Positions 25,036 through 37,130 of a stretch of DNA of 64,000 nt are shown piece after piece. Position numbers and translations under genes: made by a program. Every line of letters begins with the position of its first letter. The stretch's first letter is position 1. Source of the DNA: Bagarius yarrelli (Eukaryota > Chordata > Actinopteri > Siluriformes > Sisoridae). The stretch spans positions 1,329,001 to 1,393,000 of the forward strand of contig VCAZ01000039.1 in NCBI GenBank assembly GCA_005784505.1, written 5' to 3'. The notes under the pieces were generated by a model that was given only the letters and a program-made list of their open reading frames with translations, ran no database searches and had not been told where the DNA came from.

Positions 25036-25641
25036 ATACGTTAAATTAAACATGGATGTAATTATCAGGTGTCAACTGCTATATCCTGATTAGGATTCTG
25101 GATTTCAGCAAACTGTGTAAAAGAAACGATTATATGGATTTTTTCAAAAACAAGGGTTGTTTGCCAAATATGCAAATGAAAGTCTGGCAAATTAAGGAAG
25201 CATGAAAAACCTGTTTAACTGACCTCATTTAAAGACAACTTCAATAATGTAGTTAAAAAAAAAGATAACACTAATAGTATGTGTGAGTGTAACGGTACTG
25301 CATCTGAAAAACAGGACTGAAGCAAACTCAGCATCGAATAAGTTTGACGACAAAAAAAAAAACAAAAACTAATGACAGAAGGGATAATAGAGGATTTTAA
25401 CTGGGGAAGGATATAATGTCATAATGTAAATAATATAAAAATGATACTATTCATTAAAACCAACATTTTTCATTTGTATACACAAATTAATGCATCTTCG
25501 CTTCATTAAAAAATCTGATCTCATACTTTTTGCTAACGTGCTCAGCATTTTAACAACATAGTTACTATTAAAGTAAGGCCCTTGTTGTTGTTGTTTTTTA
25601 TTTTACTGTGAGGTTATCATTTTTGTAGTCTAAAAATCTAG

Positions 25642-26075
25642 TCAGGTTGCTCTTTGTATAATATTATTAAAAATCCTGGTAATATCATGGCTCAATCAGA
25701 TATCATTTACATTTAGATCATTATCCAGAGCTACTTAGATTTATCTTATTTACACAACCGAGCAATTGGCGGTTAGGGGCCTTGCTCAGGGGCCCTGCAG
25801 TGGCAAATTCCCTGTGCTTTAGAACAGGTTGCTCTGTTCTATAATCTTAAAAATCCTGGTAATATCATAGACCAATAAGATATCATTTACATCATCTGGC
25901 AGACACCCTTATCCAGAGTGACTTACAATTATTACATTTATACAACTGAGCAATTGGCGGTTAAGGGCCTTGCATAGGGGCCCTGCAGTGGCAAATTGGT
26001 TGTGCTGGAAACAAAACCCACAACCTCTTGGTTAGCAGTCTGACACCTTAACCATTAAGCTACCACCTCCCCACC
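25642..26075 (-). repeat. Tandemly duplicated SINE with flanking sequence
   Basis: Two units start with CAGGTTGCTCT, at about 25642 and 25826. Each carries TTAAAAATCCTGGTAATATC and then a minus-strand L2-tailed SINE (GCAATTGGCGGTTA(A/G)GGGCC). The flank was duplicated together with the SINE, so this is a segmental duplication rather than two insertions. Only the second copy keeps the tRNA-like end. Confidence 0.7.
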
Positions 26076-26391
26076 TCATATTATATCATATATATTAAAT
26101 ATCATTTTTTTGCCTTATTACCCACCCTGTGGGAAATAATACCTAAAATAAATAATATTCGTTCCAATCCCAAACTGCACACAATCCTACTATGCAGAAG
26201 AATCATTGGGCCATTTAAAACCAAACATCTGCATTCGGGTGCCTTGTGATGCAGAGCAGTGATACAATTAGAAACCATGTGTAAATGCACTTGATGTGTG
26301 ACCCCTTATGGGATCAGTCAGACTGACAGATCTAAATCGATCGGACGTTTGGGATAACGAAGAGAATAAGCAGTGCAGTTTAGTTTTTGAG

Positions 26392-26578
26392 TCTCGCGAG
26401 AGAAAAAAAAAACAAAAAACAGAAGCGGGCAGATGCGCACACGTCTCCTTTCACACCGCGGTTTATTGTTTATAAAAGCCTCCTTCGTTCATGAGCACAT
26501 CAGTAGGTGAACTTTTCTTATCACCTTCAACATGTTGTGTTGCGTGTCTAATAAAAGTGATCCTGAAGATGTCCTGCG
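26392..26578 (+). promoter_or_regulatory. Promoter-like patch with TCTCGCGAGA and TATA box
   Basis: TCTCGCGAGA (26392-26401) is the palindrome bound by BANP at CpG-rich vertebrate promoters. TATAAAAG follows at 26471-26478. An ATG at 26532 opens M-L-C-C-V-S-N-K-S-D-P-E-D-V-L before a donor-like GCG|GTAAAT at 26578. The surroundings (26340-27250) are richer in CG than the rest of the spacer. On the minus strand a donor-like TTCAG|GTAGG ends at 26866, so this patch could instead hold the untranslated first exon of prrt3. I do not recognise the short reading frame as any protein. Confidence 0.4.
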
Positions 26579-27094
26579 GTAAATCTCTCTACCGCGCGTC
26601 ATTATCCCCTCAATCCGAATCCTTTAACGCGCCATAGGGCAATGCAGAGATCTGGACTTCATTATAACATGCTTTGCGCGCGCAACTACATTTCCATCCC
26701 GTATTATTATTATTATTATTAGCTAAGGAATTCAATATGGTAGTCCTCTGCAGGGACACGCGCACCGAGGTGCCGTACCAGAGGTCGATTGCGCATCTGA
26801 TCACCTTAAAGCACCAATCAGGTTAAAAGGATCGTAAAAAAAACCCCACAAGCGATCCATCCTACCTGAACTCCTCGATGAGGGAATTTTGTTGCTGTGT
26901 TGCGTCGGAATCAGCTACTGTTACAGACGTGCCGTGTCTGTGATCGTGTCTCCAAAGGTGAACCGAAACCCTGCCGTTAAAGGCGCTGGGTCAGTGCTGT
27001 GCTCCCTCCGTCTGTGTATCACTACCAGATTCATCTCTCACTCATGTGCGCTCGGTTTGTCTTACACAACTGCCATTCACCGTCTGTCTCAAAG

Positions 27095-27096
<2 letters not shown>

Positions 27097-27175
<79 letters not shown>

Positions 27176-27284
27176 CTGGCAGACTTCACGTGTGCGCAAT
27201 GACGTATGCACTTTTTTTTTTTTGCAGTGGCGCAGTTAGAGCGTGTGAATTAGGGAGTGAAAGCGTTTGTAGGAGTGTCCTTGT

Positions 27285-27341
<57 letters not shown>
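27097..27341. repeat. (CT)n and (GT)n(GA)n microsatellites
   Basis: A CT array with a small GCTC interruption spans about 27097-27172. A GT array followed by a GA array spans about 27281-27341. Serine-leucine frames through them are artefacts. Confidence 0.95.
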
Positions 27342-27350
<9 letters not shown>

Positions 27351-29872
27351 CGCGAGTTGGGCAGATTGAAATTTTACACGTAGGTCTTGCTTTACACACA
27401 CACACACACACACACCTGTGTGGCTGCATAATAATTGAACTCCAGTTCAGTTTACCCCTTTTTACCATACAATGGTAACTTAATTACACTCCCGCATTTA
27501 AAAAATCACCCAATTCTTTTTAGAATCACTGACAGCTTGGGTACCTGGGCAGGTACTGCGTATGTTGTGTTCATTCAATACACTTTTAAATCCTTAAATA
27601 GCCTAAAATATAGTTTTATTGTACACTGTTTAAAATAACTGTACACAAGGTGGAACCTTAATACTGAAAGCAAAGGGGGGGGGGGGTTTGAGTATTAGAA
27701 CTGTATTTATAGAGTGTAGTTGTGATTAGCTTTTCGATTTGATAAGACTATTGCATGTAGCATGTCGGTATTTAGACTTTAGTGCTAAAAGTTTTTCACT
27801 TCATGACTTGGACTTGCTTACTACATGTGACCTGGGAAATTTACATGATGTAAATTACAACCTGGGAAATGACAGACTCAATGGAGGCTGCCTGCTCTAA
27901 AATGTAAACAGGGTAGTATTTGGTTTGGTCCCTTTTTGCAGCATTTATTACTCACAATACTCAAAAATAATTAATTTAAACTGAAACGTCAAGGATGGTA
28001 GCTGATTGCTCTTATCATTTAGGTTCCTGACTTTAAGACTCCTCAGTGACAAAGAAACTAGAGACCAGCGCTGCATCTGAAATTACATACTACTTAAGTA
28101 CGTAATGCATTTGAGTTAGAACATACATGTTTTAACGTTAAAAAAGGTACTTTTATATTGTATGGGTAGTTATTGGAGGTTTAAATGAAACTTGAAGGTA
28201 CTACAACAGCCAAATTCGTTGATTTTGTCAAATGACAGAGACCACAAAGAACAGGTTCTTTTTAAGGTTCTGTGTTACGTCTTTTTATGCTATTTTCACA
28301 TATTACAAGTCTCTTCCATGGGTTCTTGGGATAGTAACGTGTTCGTTCTACTTCAAAATCCAGGATAAAGTAATAGAACATTTGTCATATTGTTTTTTGC
28401 ATACTAAGGATTCTCTCATACTACTCACCACACATTCTCATTTTTCCATACTATGACTTGGGGCAGCAATGTGTTACCAGTGGGTGTAAAGACAGTAGAG
28501 CACGTGATCTGTGGTAAAAAGCAATGCTTTCATCTCAAATTATACAATGCATAAATACACTGTTAAATTTTATATATAAACAACAAATGTGCCACCAGAT
28601 TTTATTTTAGTGGTAAAAAAAGAAAATTAAGTTAAAATTAAATTCTACCAATAACTTTTACTACAGCAACCAGTCGTGGGAAATTCACTGATGACTTTGT
28701 AGCATAGCCACTAGCAGTTTAACAAAGGCTCTATGTGTAAAAAAAGCAGTAAAAAACATTTAGTTTATTGGTTGACACTTTTATAATCGAGGCACCAAAA
28801 CCAAATATACTGGGCTACAAGAAGAAGTTAGTCTAGTAGCTGCTTGCTGGTGCTGATGGAACGTGAGGGTGAGGTTTAATGTGACCTGCACTTGAACTTT
28901 TTAGATTTGACTGCAACACTGACAAAAAATTTCCATATTTGTAATTTAATGCTTTGTAAACATGGATGTAATAAGATAATAATTACATTTATGATAGCGG
29001 AGAACTTGATAACTGTAAAATAAATAGGAATAACATAAGATGCCTATTAGGAGTACATGATATTATTAACCTCATTTGGTGAGTGTTTGAGAACCTGCGA
29101 AATTTCAGGAGAAAATTGTGTTGTAATTTCTTCTGGTTGGTACTGCTGTCTGTCTTGAGCTTTGCATTGTCTTTGTTTTTTGCATTTGGGCTCACCGGGT
29201 TGCCAGACGGTTTGAGTTAGTTAGTTTAATATATATAAGTATTCCTAATAAGAGGCAACGGTGGCAAGGAATAATTCCCTGAGACCATGTGAGAAAAGAA
29301 AAACTTGAAAAAAAGGATGCTTATATGGTTGACACCAGAAATTGAGATTAAATGTTTTTCTCTTTATAGTCAAGATGTACTGTTTTCTACTACAGACTAA
29401 ATTTCTATTCAGCATGTATTCCTGCTTAAGGCAAAGTGTTCCTGAGAGGGGTTAAAAATTCTAGTCAGAATACAATGACGTCATGGTATCATGTTACTAT
29501 TTTGCCCACTCCTATGATCACTCAAACGTATCTATAGCGTCTGGAAAAAATGACATAACCTGACATAAGCCTAAAGCCACAACCCACCATAACGATAACC
29601 TTAACAATAACATAACAATGTTAAAATGTTGTCAAAGATTTATTTTCAATTTGCAAATTGCGCTTTGATTTTTACACACACACACACACACACACACATA
29701 CAAAAGCAAGGACATGTTCACAGATGTTTATCAGATATACACACTCATTCAGCCATAGAAATACAGACATGCACCCACACGCACTGAAAGGCCACAGCAT
29801 CCAAAATACCCGGTGTATGTGTAAGGATTTCCGTAACTCTGTTGGTGGAGGTAATTTTGCCAAGTATGATGG
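27342..29872. other. Intergenic sequence with no recognised feature
   Basis: Apart from short CA runs (27396-27415, 29675-29698) and a G run (27676-27687), I see no gene, SINE or transposon that I can name here. Confidence 0.6.
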
Positions 29873-30625
29873 AATCCTGGATTAATATCCTTTGTAATCA
29901 ACATTTCAATCAACCAATCATAACCATTTGATGTCATCAGTGTGTGCCGACCAAACCTGCCCTAATCCATTTTTGAATCTTTGTTGAATGCAATAGTATA
30001 AACATTACATGCTGTACTGAACAAATGAAGACAACATGTATGTGCAGATGAAAAATTCCCTCACCTTTGTGACCAAAACTAGATGTGTGTGTGTAGTAAA
30101 ATGTATTTAGGTTTGTGTGCTTGAATAAAAAGTAATTTTATTCCTTTTTTTAAATAAAATTATTAGTTATAAAAATTTGGCTTGTGATTGTTAAAAGGTT
30201 GTGATTTACTGAAATAATGTTAAACCCTGTTTTATAGTAAGAATGTTGCTCTATTGCGGTTCTACGGGTTCACCGTTTCAGAACATTTTACATTCAGTTG
30301 TTCATTAGTGATTGCTTATAATTCTCTCTCTAAAATCAATACAATACAAATCAATACAGTCCAAATTCACTAATGTTGTTCCTGGATTATAACCAATTAT
30401 TATAAATATAGTTTCTCTAATTTCATGTTGTGATTCAATGTTAATCCAGGAATCGTCATTACCAGTCAATTGTTCCAGAATCGATGAATTACAGTCTTAG
30501 ACAATTAAGATATTCTGTCAGCATTTAGTCAAATTAGTTAAAATTTCTCAGTTTGTTTGTGGACAACACACACTGATGACATTCAATGGTTCTAATTAGT
30601 TGACTGAAATGTTGATTCAGGATCA
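29873..30625 (+). mobile_element. Inverted-end element, copy B
   Basis: The left end carries AATCCTGGATTAAT, AACATTTCAATCAACCAATC and CATAACCATTTGATGTCATC. The right end carries the near reverse complements (GATGACATTCAATGG, TTGACTGAAATGTTGATTCA). The interior matches copy A (20446-21177) in the same orientation. There is no coding capacity. Confidence 0.7.
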
Positions 30626-30903
30626 AAATCTCGTCCATTAACACAATGACCATGTGGTAACAGAAAGAAGAGTAGTGTGTAAGTGTATAAAAAAGGCATA
30701 ATACTAGACCTTGGTGTACTTTCACACACAGAGACACAAAGGACAAAAATCTGATAGAGAAAAGTACATTCAGTTACACAAAGCATCAGATTAAGCCTGG
30801 AGTTGTGTTGATGTACAGTGGACAGAGAGTGGAATAGAGAGAGTCCTTCCGTGTCTTTGTCACAAATGTACAATAGCTGTGTTGTTCCCACACCTTGCAG
30901 TAT

Positions 30904-30930
30904 TGTGTGTGTGTGTGTGTGTGTGTGTGT
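30904..30930. repeat. (GT)n microsatellite
   Basis: About 13 uninterrupted GT units. Confidence 0.9.
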
Positions 30931-31308
30931 TAGACAGAAGGGTCTTTTTCATTTCCACCCTTGTGCTGGCTTGCATGTAAATTTTGACATTGAAGCTGCA
31001 TGTTCAAACAAGTTTTCTTACTCGTGTCTCATTTCCTGTAATGTATGTAAGTACATAAGACGTGTTGTTAAATCGTGTTGGAGGACAAATGTTCTTAGAA
31101 AGATGGAAATATCTGAGCATTTTGACTTTGGTAGGATATTTCTGGTTAGAACCAAAATCTTCTCTTCTGCTTATTGAGGTTAATATGAAGAATTTGATGG
31201 TACATATTATTGATTATTCATTACTAAATCAGAGAAAGGCATTACAAGCATTACAGTAAGACACATAGTGTGTGTCTGTCTGTGTGTATGTGGTAATTTA
31301 AAAGCAAT

Positions 31309-31368
31309 GTCTGTGGAAAGATAGACAGGTAGACAGAAACATATATAAAAAGACAGAAGAACAGACAG

Positions 31369-31430
<62 letters not shown>

Positions 31431-31474
31431 GCAGATGGAAGGATAGATAGATAACCAGGTAAACAGATGGAAGG

Positions 31475-31560
<86 letters not shown>

Positions 31561-31604
31561 GCAGATGGAAGGATAGATAGATAACCAGGTAAACAGATGG
31601 AAGG

Positions 31605-31686
<82 letters not shown>

Positions 31687-31745
31687 ATCTTCTCTTCTGC
31701 TTATTGAGGTTAATATGAAGAATTTGATGGTACATATTATTGATT
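31309..31745. repeat. (GATA)n array with higher-order structure
   Basis: Three ATAG arrays (about 31372-31428, 31471-31559, 31607-31685) are separated by two copies of a spacer containing AAGCAGATGGAAGG and ACCAGGTAAACAG. A 61-bp sequence directly left of the region (31155-31215) is repeated exactly on its right side (31685-31745). Tyr-Leu-Ser-Ile frames on the minus strand are read from this array and are not a gene. Confidence 0.95.
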
Positions 31746-32379
31746 GATCAGAGTATAGGGGCAGCCATAAAGCCATGGGGCAGCCCCGGAAGGGGTCCGA
31801 TGGTGACAGCTTGGTAGTGTTGAGGTTTTATGTTCTGATATTCCAATAAACATCCCAAAGCCTTGACTGTCTGAGCCACCAATACCCTAATATGGTATAA
31901 ATGTTATCAATATTTTAGCAATATGCTATAGTAATATATTGTTTTATTTAAACATCATTTTGGGTCCAAAAGTAATCATTATTTTGTTGTAAACTATTGT
32001 GGAGTAAATGAAAATTACACACTTCAAAAATATCTCGAAATTATGTACTATATTTACTACTGTAGTTTCTGTTTTTTTATACTATAACAAGATTGTTTTA
32101 TTTTTTTTATACTACAGATGTTTCCGTGTGTAATTTCTAAAAAGCTTTGAAGTTTTTAAGTGGTCATTTTCTCAAAGTTATTTGCAAAACTCATTATTCT
32201 TTTGAAGAAAAAAAACCAAAAACCGTCTTTAACGTAAAAGAGACAGACTTTGGTTGATAGGCGATATAAAAATAGAAAAGCAGTTACAAACACAATTAAG
32301 CACAATCTGTGATGTAATAATGTCTGGAACAGGATAACTGGGTGCGTTAACACAATGAACACAGCAATAACCCTTTTTA

Positions 32380-32547
32380 GTGTCTGTGGAAAGATAGACG
32401 GGTAGACAGAAACATATCTAAAAAGACAGAAGAACAGACAGACAGACAGACAGACAGACAGATAGATAGAATCATGTTTATAAAGATAAGTCATGATGGC
32501 TTTCCAGCCATCTTCCTGTCTGAGAAGTGTGTATGCAGTAATGTATT

Positions 32548-32618
<71 letters not shown>

Positions 32619-32860
32619 ATGGATGAACAGGTAGATGGGCAAACAGGCAGTGAGATAGATAGACAGACAGATGGACTGATATACAGACAGACAGCCAAAC
32701 GGATAAAAAAAATAACCTGACTTATTAATAAGTAAATTGTTGACATGTAGAAATGCATCATGTTTATGAAGATAAGTCATGATGGCTTTCCATCCATCTT
32801 CCTGTCTGAGAAGTAAAACGCTGTATTATGTACTTCATCATCTCAGTGCAGTAACAGCTT
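32380..32860. repeat. Second GATA/GACA block with repeat-E copies
   Basis: It starts with GTCTGTGGAAAGATAGAC, as at 31309, then has a GACA run (about 32434-32461) and a GATA run (about 32549-32617). Two copies of a dispersed repeat flank the GATA run, each with AAGATAAGTCATGATGGC and CCATCTTCCTGTCTG (32473-32530 and 32731-32815). A third copy is at 35968-36048. Confidence 0.85.
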
Positions 32861-33939
32861 GGTCTGTGTTGGGAATTAGAACTCACACTCATTTAGCACA
32901 TCGTTTTTCTGCATGAGCTCCATTACTATCTAAAGTCACCTACGGGGGATGTTAATCAGCTCAGCTTGTAGGCTTAATAAGAATTGGGTGACTGATCCCT
33001 GTGGTACTGAGTTAGAAATGGCTAAACTGCTAAATATAAAGAAGAAACCCTCTCACTGGGCCCCAAATTGCCTGTGGTTAGGGGCTCTTTTTGGACACAC
33101 TTGATTTTTTATTTTATTTTTTTTGCCTATTGAAAATATATACATACACACTGTAAAATGTACATCGTTCCCTGGTTAGCAAATATGCTAGTATTGGAAT
33201 TAAATCATGTGTGTGTATGTTTGTGTGTATGTAAGAGGGAAAAGAATAGGAGGGTCAAAACATGAAAAATCAAGGTATTCACAGACCTACAAAAAGCCCA
33301 GCAGTCCAAGCCCACCAACAGTGTGTGACACTCTCACACACTTGTGCACACATCTGTTATTATACCCACTGCGATTCTGCCTGGTTAGCGTTTGAGAAAA
33401 ACAGCTTAGAACAGAACAATCAGACCCACATGGAGACACGCCGTACTCCTACCAGGAATGAACATTCACACACACACACATACACACTAGTAGCATATTC
33501 TAGAAAAAAAAGAGTAGCCATCTGGTAGACAGACAGGGCCTTATTCAGTAATATCAAGCAGGAGGTGCAAAGTTGGTGAGCGCAGAGACCTCACAAAAAA
33601 CATGTCTCAATTAGGAGGCTAGAATTTGAACCACGGTTACTGCAGGTGGATTCAGTTATTTAATCTACCAGCTGGAAAACAATCAGCAAAAAATTCCTCG
33701 TGAACCACAGGAAAATGGCTTGCAGGCTACAGCAGAATTAAGATCTATGGCTGAAACCTGGTGAAGAGAAGAGACGGGTGCAGAAATAAGAAATGAATGA
33801 AATAATGTTCTGCACGGCAGTTTGGATTAATATTCTGGATGTTATTCTATCAAGTGAATCCGTCAAACTCAAAGCTTTGGTTCATTAACCTGGATGATTA
33901 TTACCCATTTCGTAGCTGTATCAGGGGTAATATTTACAT

Positions 33940-34130
33940 TTGCAGCATTTGACAGACGCCCTTATCCGGAGAAACTTACATTTAACTCTCTTTTTCATAC
34001 AACTGAGCAATTGGAGGTTAAGGGTCTTGCTTAGGGTACCAGAAGTTGCAGCTTGGTGGTGCTGGGAATTAAACCATGATCTTAACATAGCAGTCCAACA
34101 TCTTAATCACTGAACTACCACTTCCCTATA
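33940..34130 (-). mobile_element. L2-tailed tRNA-derived SINE
   Basis: The plus strand starts with TTTGCAGCATTTGACAGACG and ends with CTTAATCACTGAACTACCAC. It is the same family as 2862-3053. Confidence 0.75.
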
Positions 34131-34168
34131 ATGTAATAAATTTAAATAATTTAAAAAAAATTAATAAA

Positions 34169-34435
34169 GGGGCAGTGGTGCCTCAAATGGTTTAAGGTGC
34201 TAAGTTGCTGATCTGAAGACCAGAAACACCCGGGTTCAAGCCCCACCACCGGCAAGCCAACCACCGTTGGGTCCTTGGAGCAAGACCCTTAACCCTTCCT
34301 GCTCCAGGGGCGCTGTATCATAGCTGACCCTGCGCTCTGACCCCAACCTACTAAGATGGGATATGAGAAATATGCGTTTCATTGGCTCTGTACACGTACC
34401 TTGCACAATGAAGTTAAATATTATTAATATTATGT
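34169..34435 (+). mobile_element. tRNA-derived SINE, second family
   Basis: The tRNA-like head has box B GGTTCAAGCCC (34233-34243). The body has AGCAAGACCCTTAACCCTTC and GACCCCAACCTACTAAGATG, and the tail has CCTTGCACAATGAA. It matches the inverted copy at 16425-16640. Confidence 0.78.
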
Positions 34436-34724
34436 TAAATTTTCCCTAAATGCATCAGTAGCAGTTATTATAAAGTGTAAACATCTAAAATGTGATGGAA
34501 ATGATGGAAAGTTCTGGAAGTACTGGAGGACTATAGCAATGATAAACAAACAACATTGATTACCTACAATTTAACACTTTTAGGGTTTTAAAGTCACTCT
34601 GTTTGGATTTTACCGGATTTCTTAGACACGTGTGTCACATTTTTGGAGCTCCTCCATTCGAACTTTGAAACCCCATGTTCTCATAGATCTCAGAGGTTTT
34701 GTGCACAGGTGCCGTTGTCATGCT

Positions 34725-35130
34725 GGAACAGTATTCGGTGTCTCTGTTTCATGTCTTATCTTAATGTTAGGTTAATGTTTTAGGTTTCATTATTGTGTTT
34801 CTTGTTAATGGCTTTTGTTCATTCCTGTCTTGTCATGTGATTATCGTTCCCCACGTGTTCCTGTCATGTGATTTCCCTGACCACGTGTCATGTTTCTGTT
34901 AGTTTTCAGTTTTGTCTTATCATTGGTTTGTTTTAGTCATGTGTCCATTCTTGCTTAATATTTAAAGCCTTTGTGTTTTATTTTGTCGTTTGTCCTGGAT
35001 GGTAAAGGTTCCCTGTACAACTGTAAGTTAGATTAAGTCAAGTCATGTCAAGTCAGGTTGAGTTTTGTTACCCTATTCTTTGAATTAAAATGGCATTTTG
35101 AGTTCTCAGTACAGTTTGAGCCTTGTAGGA
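34725..35130. repeat. T-rich dispersed repeat, third copy
   Basis: It contains GTCTTGTCATGTGATTATCG, CCACGTGTTCCTGTCATGTG and TAATATTTAAAGCC. It resembles 3815-4230 and 10270-10570. The promoter-like ATATTTAAAGCC hints at an LTR, but no partner LTR or internal genes are seen. Confidence 0.4.
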
Positions 35131-35967
35131 AAAACTTAATTCTAACACATGCAAAGACATCCAAACAACTGGGTGATTTTAGCTTTTTGGCATCAATTCA
35201 TGTAAAACTAGAAAAGTTTAGAAAATAATAAAAAGAATTCAAGCGTTATATTCCATGCTGTATTTAATTAAAAACCCCCCGAATAAAACGGTATTTTTAC
35301 AGTACCTTCTGCTTTGTGAAGAGTCAAAAAAGAAAGCAAACTAAAAACAAAATTAAAGCTTTTAATTAACGAACAAAAGCAGACTATTTCCTAGATCAAC
35401 AAGTAAAGCTGTTTTTTTTTTCATAGCAACCGTATAAAAATAATTTTAAAAATACATATCACTATATTATAGTATTTAAATGTACATTAGAATGCTCAAA
35501 AAAGGAAATCCGCAATAAAATCGTGCTCTGGGCTCTGCCTGTTTGTGTTATTGTGTTTAATTATGTCTCTCTTGTTCCTGGTCAAGTGCTGAAGTCTTGA
35601 GGTTCCTGTAAAGCTAAAAATTACAAACCAGTAGCAAAGGATTCTGTCTTCAGCCAAAAGACTCTAAAGTACCTTCCTTGATTATTGTCTTCTTCTGAGT
35701 TTCTTTTTGCAACATGATCAAGCTGGACATTGGCAAAGTGTGGTGTTTATGTTAGCACCACTAAGGCCTTGTATGAACTCAGCCTTACATTACCGAGTGG
35801 CCAGACTCTCCTCTACGATTACAGTATGCGACGTGCCAAAAACGTGTTTATACAATATTGTGTAAAAGACTTGATACATTTATTTTCCAATCTTTGATAT
35901 GTTGTTGGGGAACTAAAAAAACCCAGAAGAAAGTCAGATAAGCAAAGACTAGAAAAGGATGTTGGCA
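35131..35967. other. Intergenic sequence with no recognised feature
   Basis: AT-rich, with several A-rich runs. I see no gene or named repeat here. Confidence 0.5.
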
Positions 35968-36048
35968 GTAAATTGTTGACATGTAGAAATGAATCATGTT
36001 TATTAAGATAAGTCATGATGGCTTTCCATCCATCTTCCTGTCTGGACC
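35968..36048 (+). repeat. Repeat E, third copy
   Basis: It reads TAAATTGTTGACATGTAGAA, then an ATCATGTTTAT word and AAGATAAGTCATGATGGC, then CCATCTTCCTGTCTG, as at 32731-32815. The copy stops after CTG. Confidence 0.8.
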
Positions 36049-36224
36049 TAAGCAGCAATCTGTCAATTTCCCAAGAACCACCATAGATATAAGGACAATT
36101 GTTTTTCATGCTATTGATAATATGTCAATGTTATTGGTAGTATTTTATCCCACAATGTAGATCTATTTAATTAAAAATACCTATACATGCAGTTATATAA
36201 CTAGACAGATCCAAATTAATTAAA

Positions 36225-36515
36225 TCAAGCATCCATCCATCCATTGTCTGTACCCGCTTATTTCTAATCAGAGAGGGATCTGCTGGTCTTACCCAGCTGT
36301 CACCGGGTGAAAGGCAGGGGTCGGTCATCCAGACCATTGCTGATTGACACACACACACACACACACACTGTTAACAATCAGAATACCCAGAGGAAACACA
36401 AACAAGCACTGGGAGAACATGCAGACTCCACACAGAAAGACCCCTGCTGGGGATACGAACCTGGGACCTTTTTGCTGTGAGGCAACAGTTCCAACCGCTT
36501 AACCACCATGTTGCC
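36225..36515 (-). mobile_element. tRNA-derived SINE related to 801-1080
   Basis: The plus strand has CATCCATCCATCCATTGTCT, then GAGAACATGCAGACTCCACA and a reversed box B (ATACGAACCTGGGACC), ending CAACCGCTTAACCACCATG. A CA microsatellite has expanded inside it (36347-36368). Confidence 0.7.
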
Positions 36516-36814
36516 CCCACATTGACTATTACAATAAAAAAGTGCAATCTGTTTGAGTTTTATTGTAGCATGGTTGTTAGTGGTTGGTTTAAGTATTTTA
36601 GAAAAAATAATTATTTTTCCAAGAGACAAAAAAACCATGAGTGGGTAACAGTTCTGGGGGTGAATATGCTTTGCTGAATAGCGAGGTCAATGGAAAATGT
36701 TTAGATTGGTTTAGGCTAGCAGGAAGTGTATAGTAACTTTAATAATCACTCGATTCTGTATCAATATGAGTTGATTTAAAGATCAATTTTTAAATATTAA
36801 TATAGCCTCGATTT

Positions 36815-37130
36815 CAGGCAGGAGTGGAACATGATTTGCAGTCTTCTACACTGTGTTTTGTATACTTTTCTGCTCACCATCATCAAAAGAGTAATAGTAT
36901 GCTACTCATCCTATTTGGATCGTCCGATTTTTCTACCCCTTCTATGTTGGTGCTAAAAACAGTTGTGTGTGAGTTGAGCAGTTTCTGATATGCTCAAACC
37001 AGCCCATCTGGCACCAACACCTTCGTCATGCTTATAATGCCACAGAGAGCACATATTTTGCCTGTTCTGCAATACTCTACTCATTGTGATTGGCCGACTG
37101 GACTACTGTATAAATAAATAAGCCTGTCCC
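36815..37130. repeat. Interspersed fish repeat of unassigned class
   Basis: It contains CAGTTTCTGATATGCTCAAA and CCAGCCCATCTGGCACCAAC, and later GATTGGCCGACTGGA. I recognise this word order from a very common fish interspersed repeat but cannot name the class with certainty. Confidence 0.5.

Noticed and set aside
27046..27413. Ser-Leu rich and Arg-Glu repeat proteins
   Set aside because: They come from CT and GA microsatellites.
31207..32761. Long minus-strand frames of Tyr-Leu-Ser-Ile repeats
   Set aside because: They are read directly from GATA/GACA tetranucleotide arrays and have no other coding signal.
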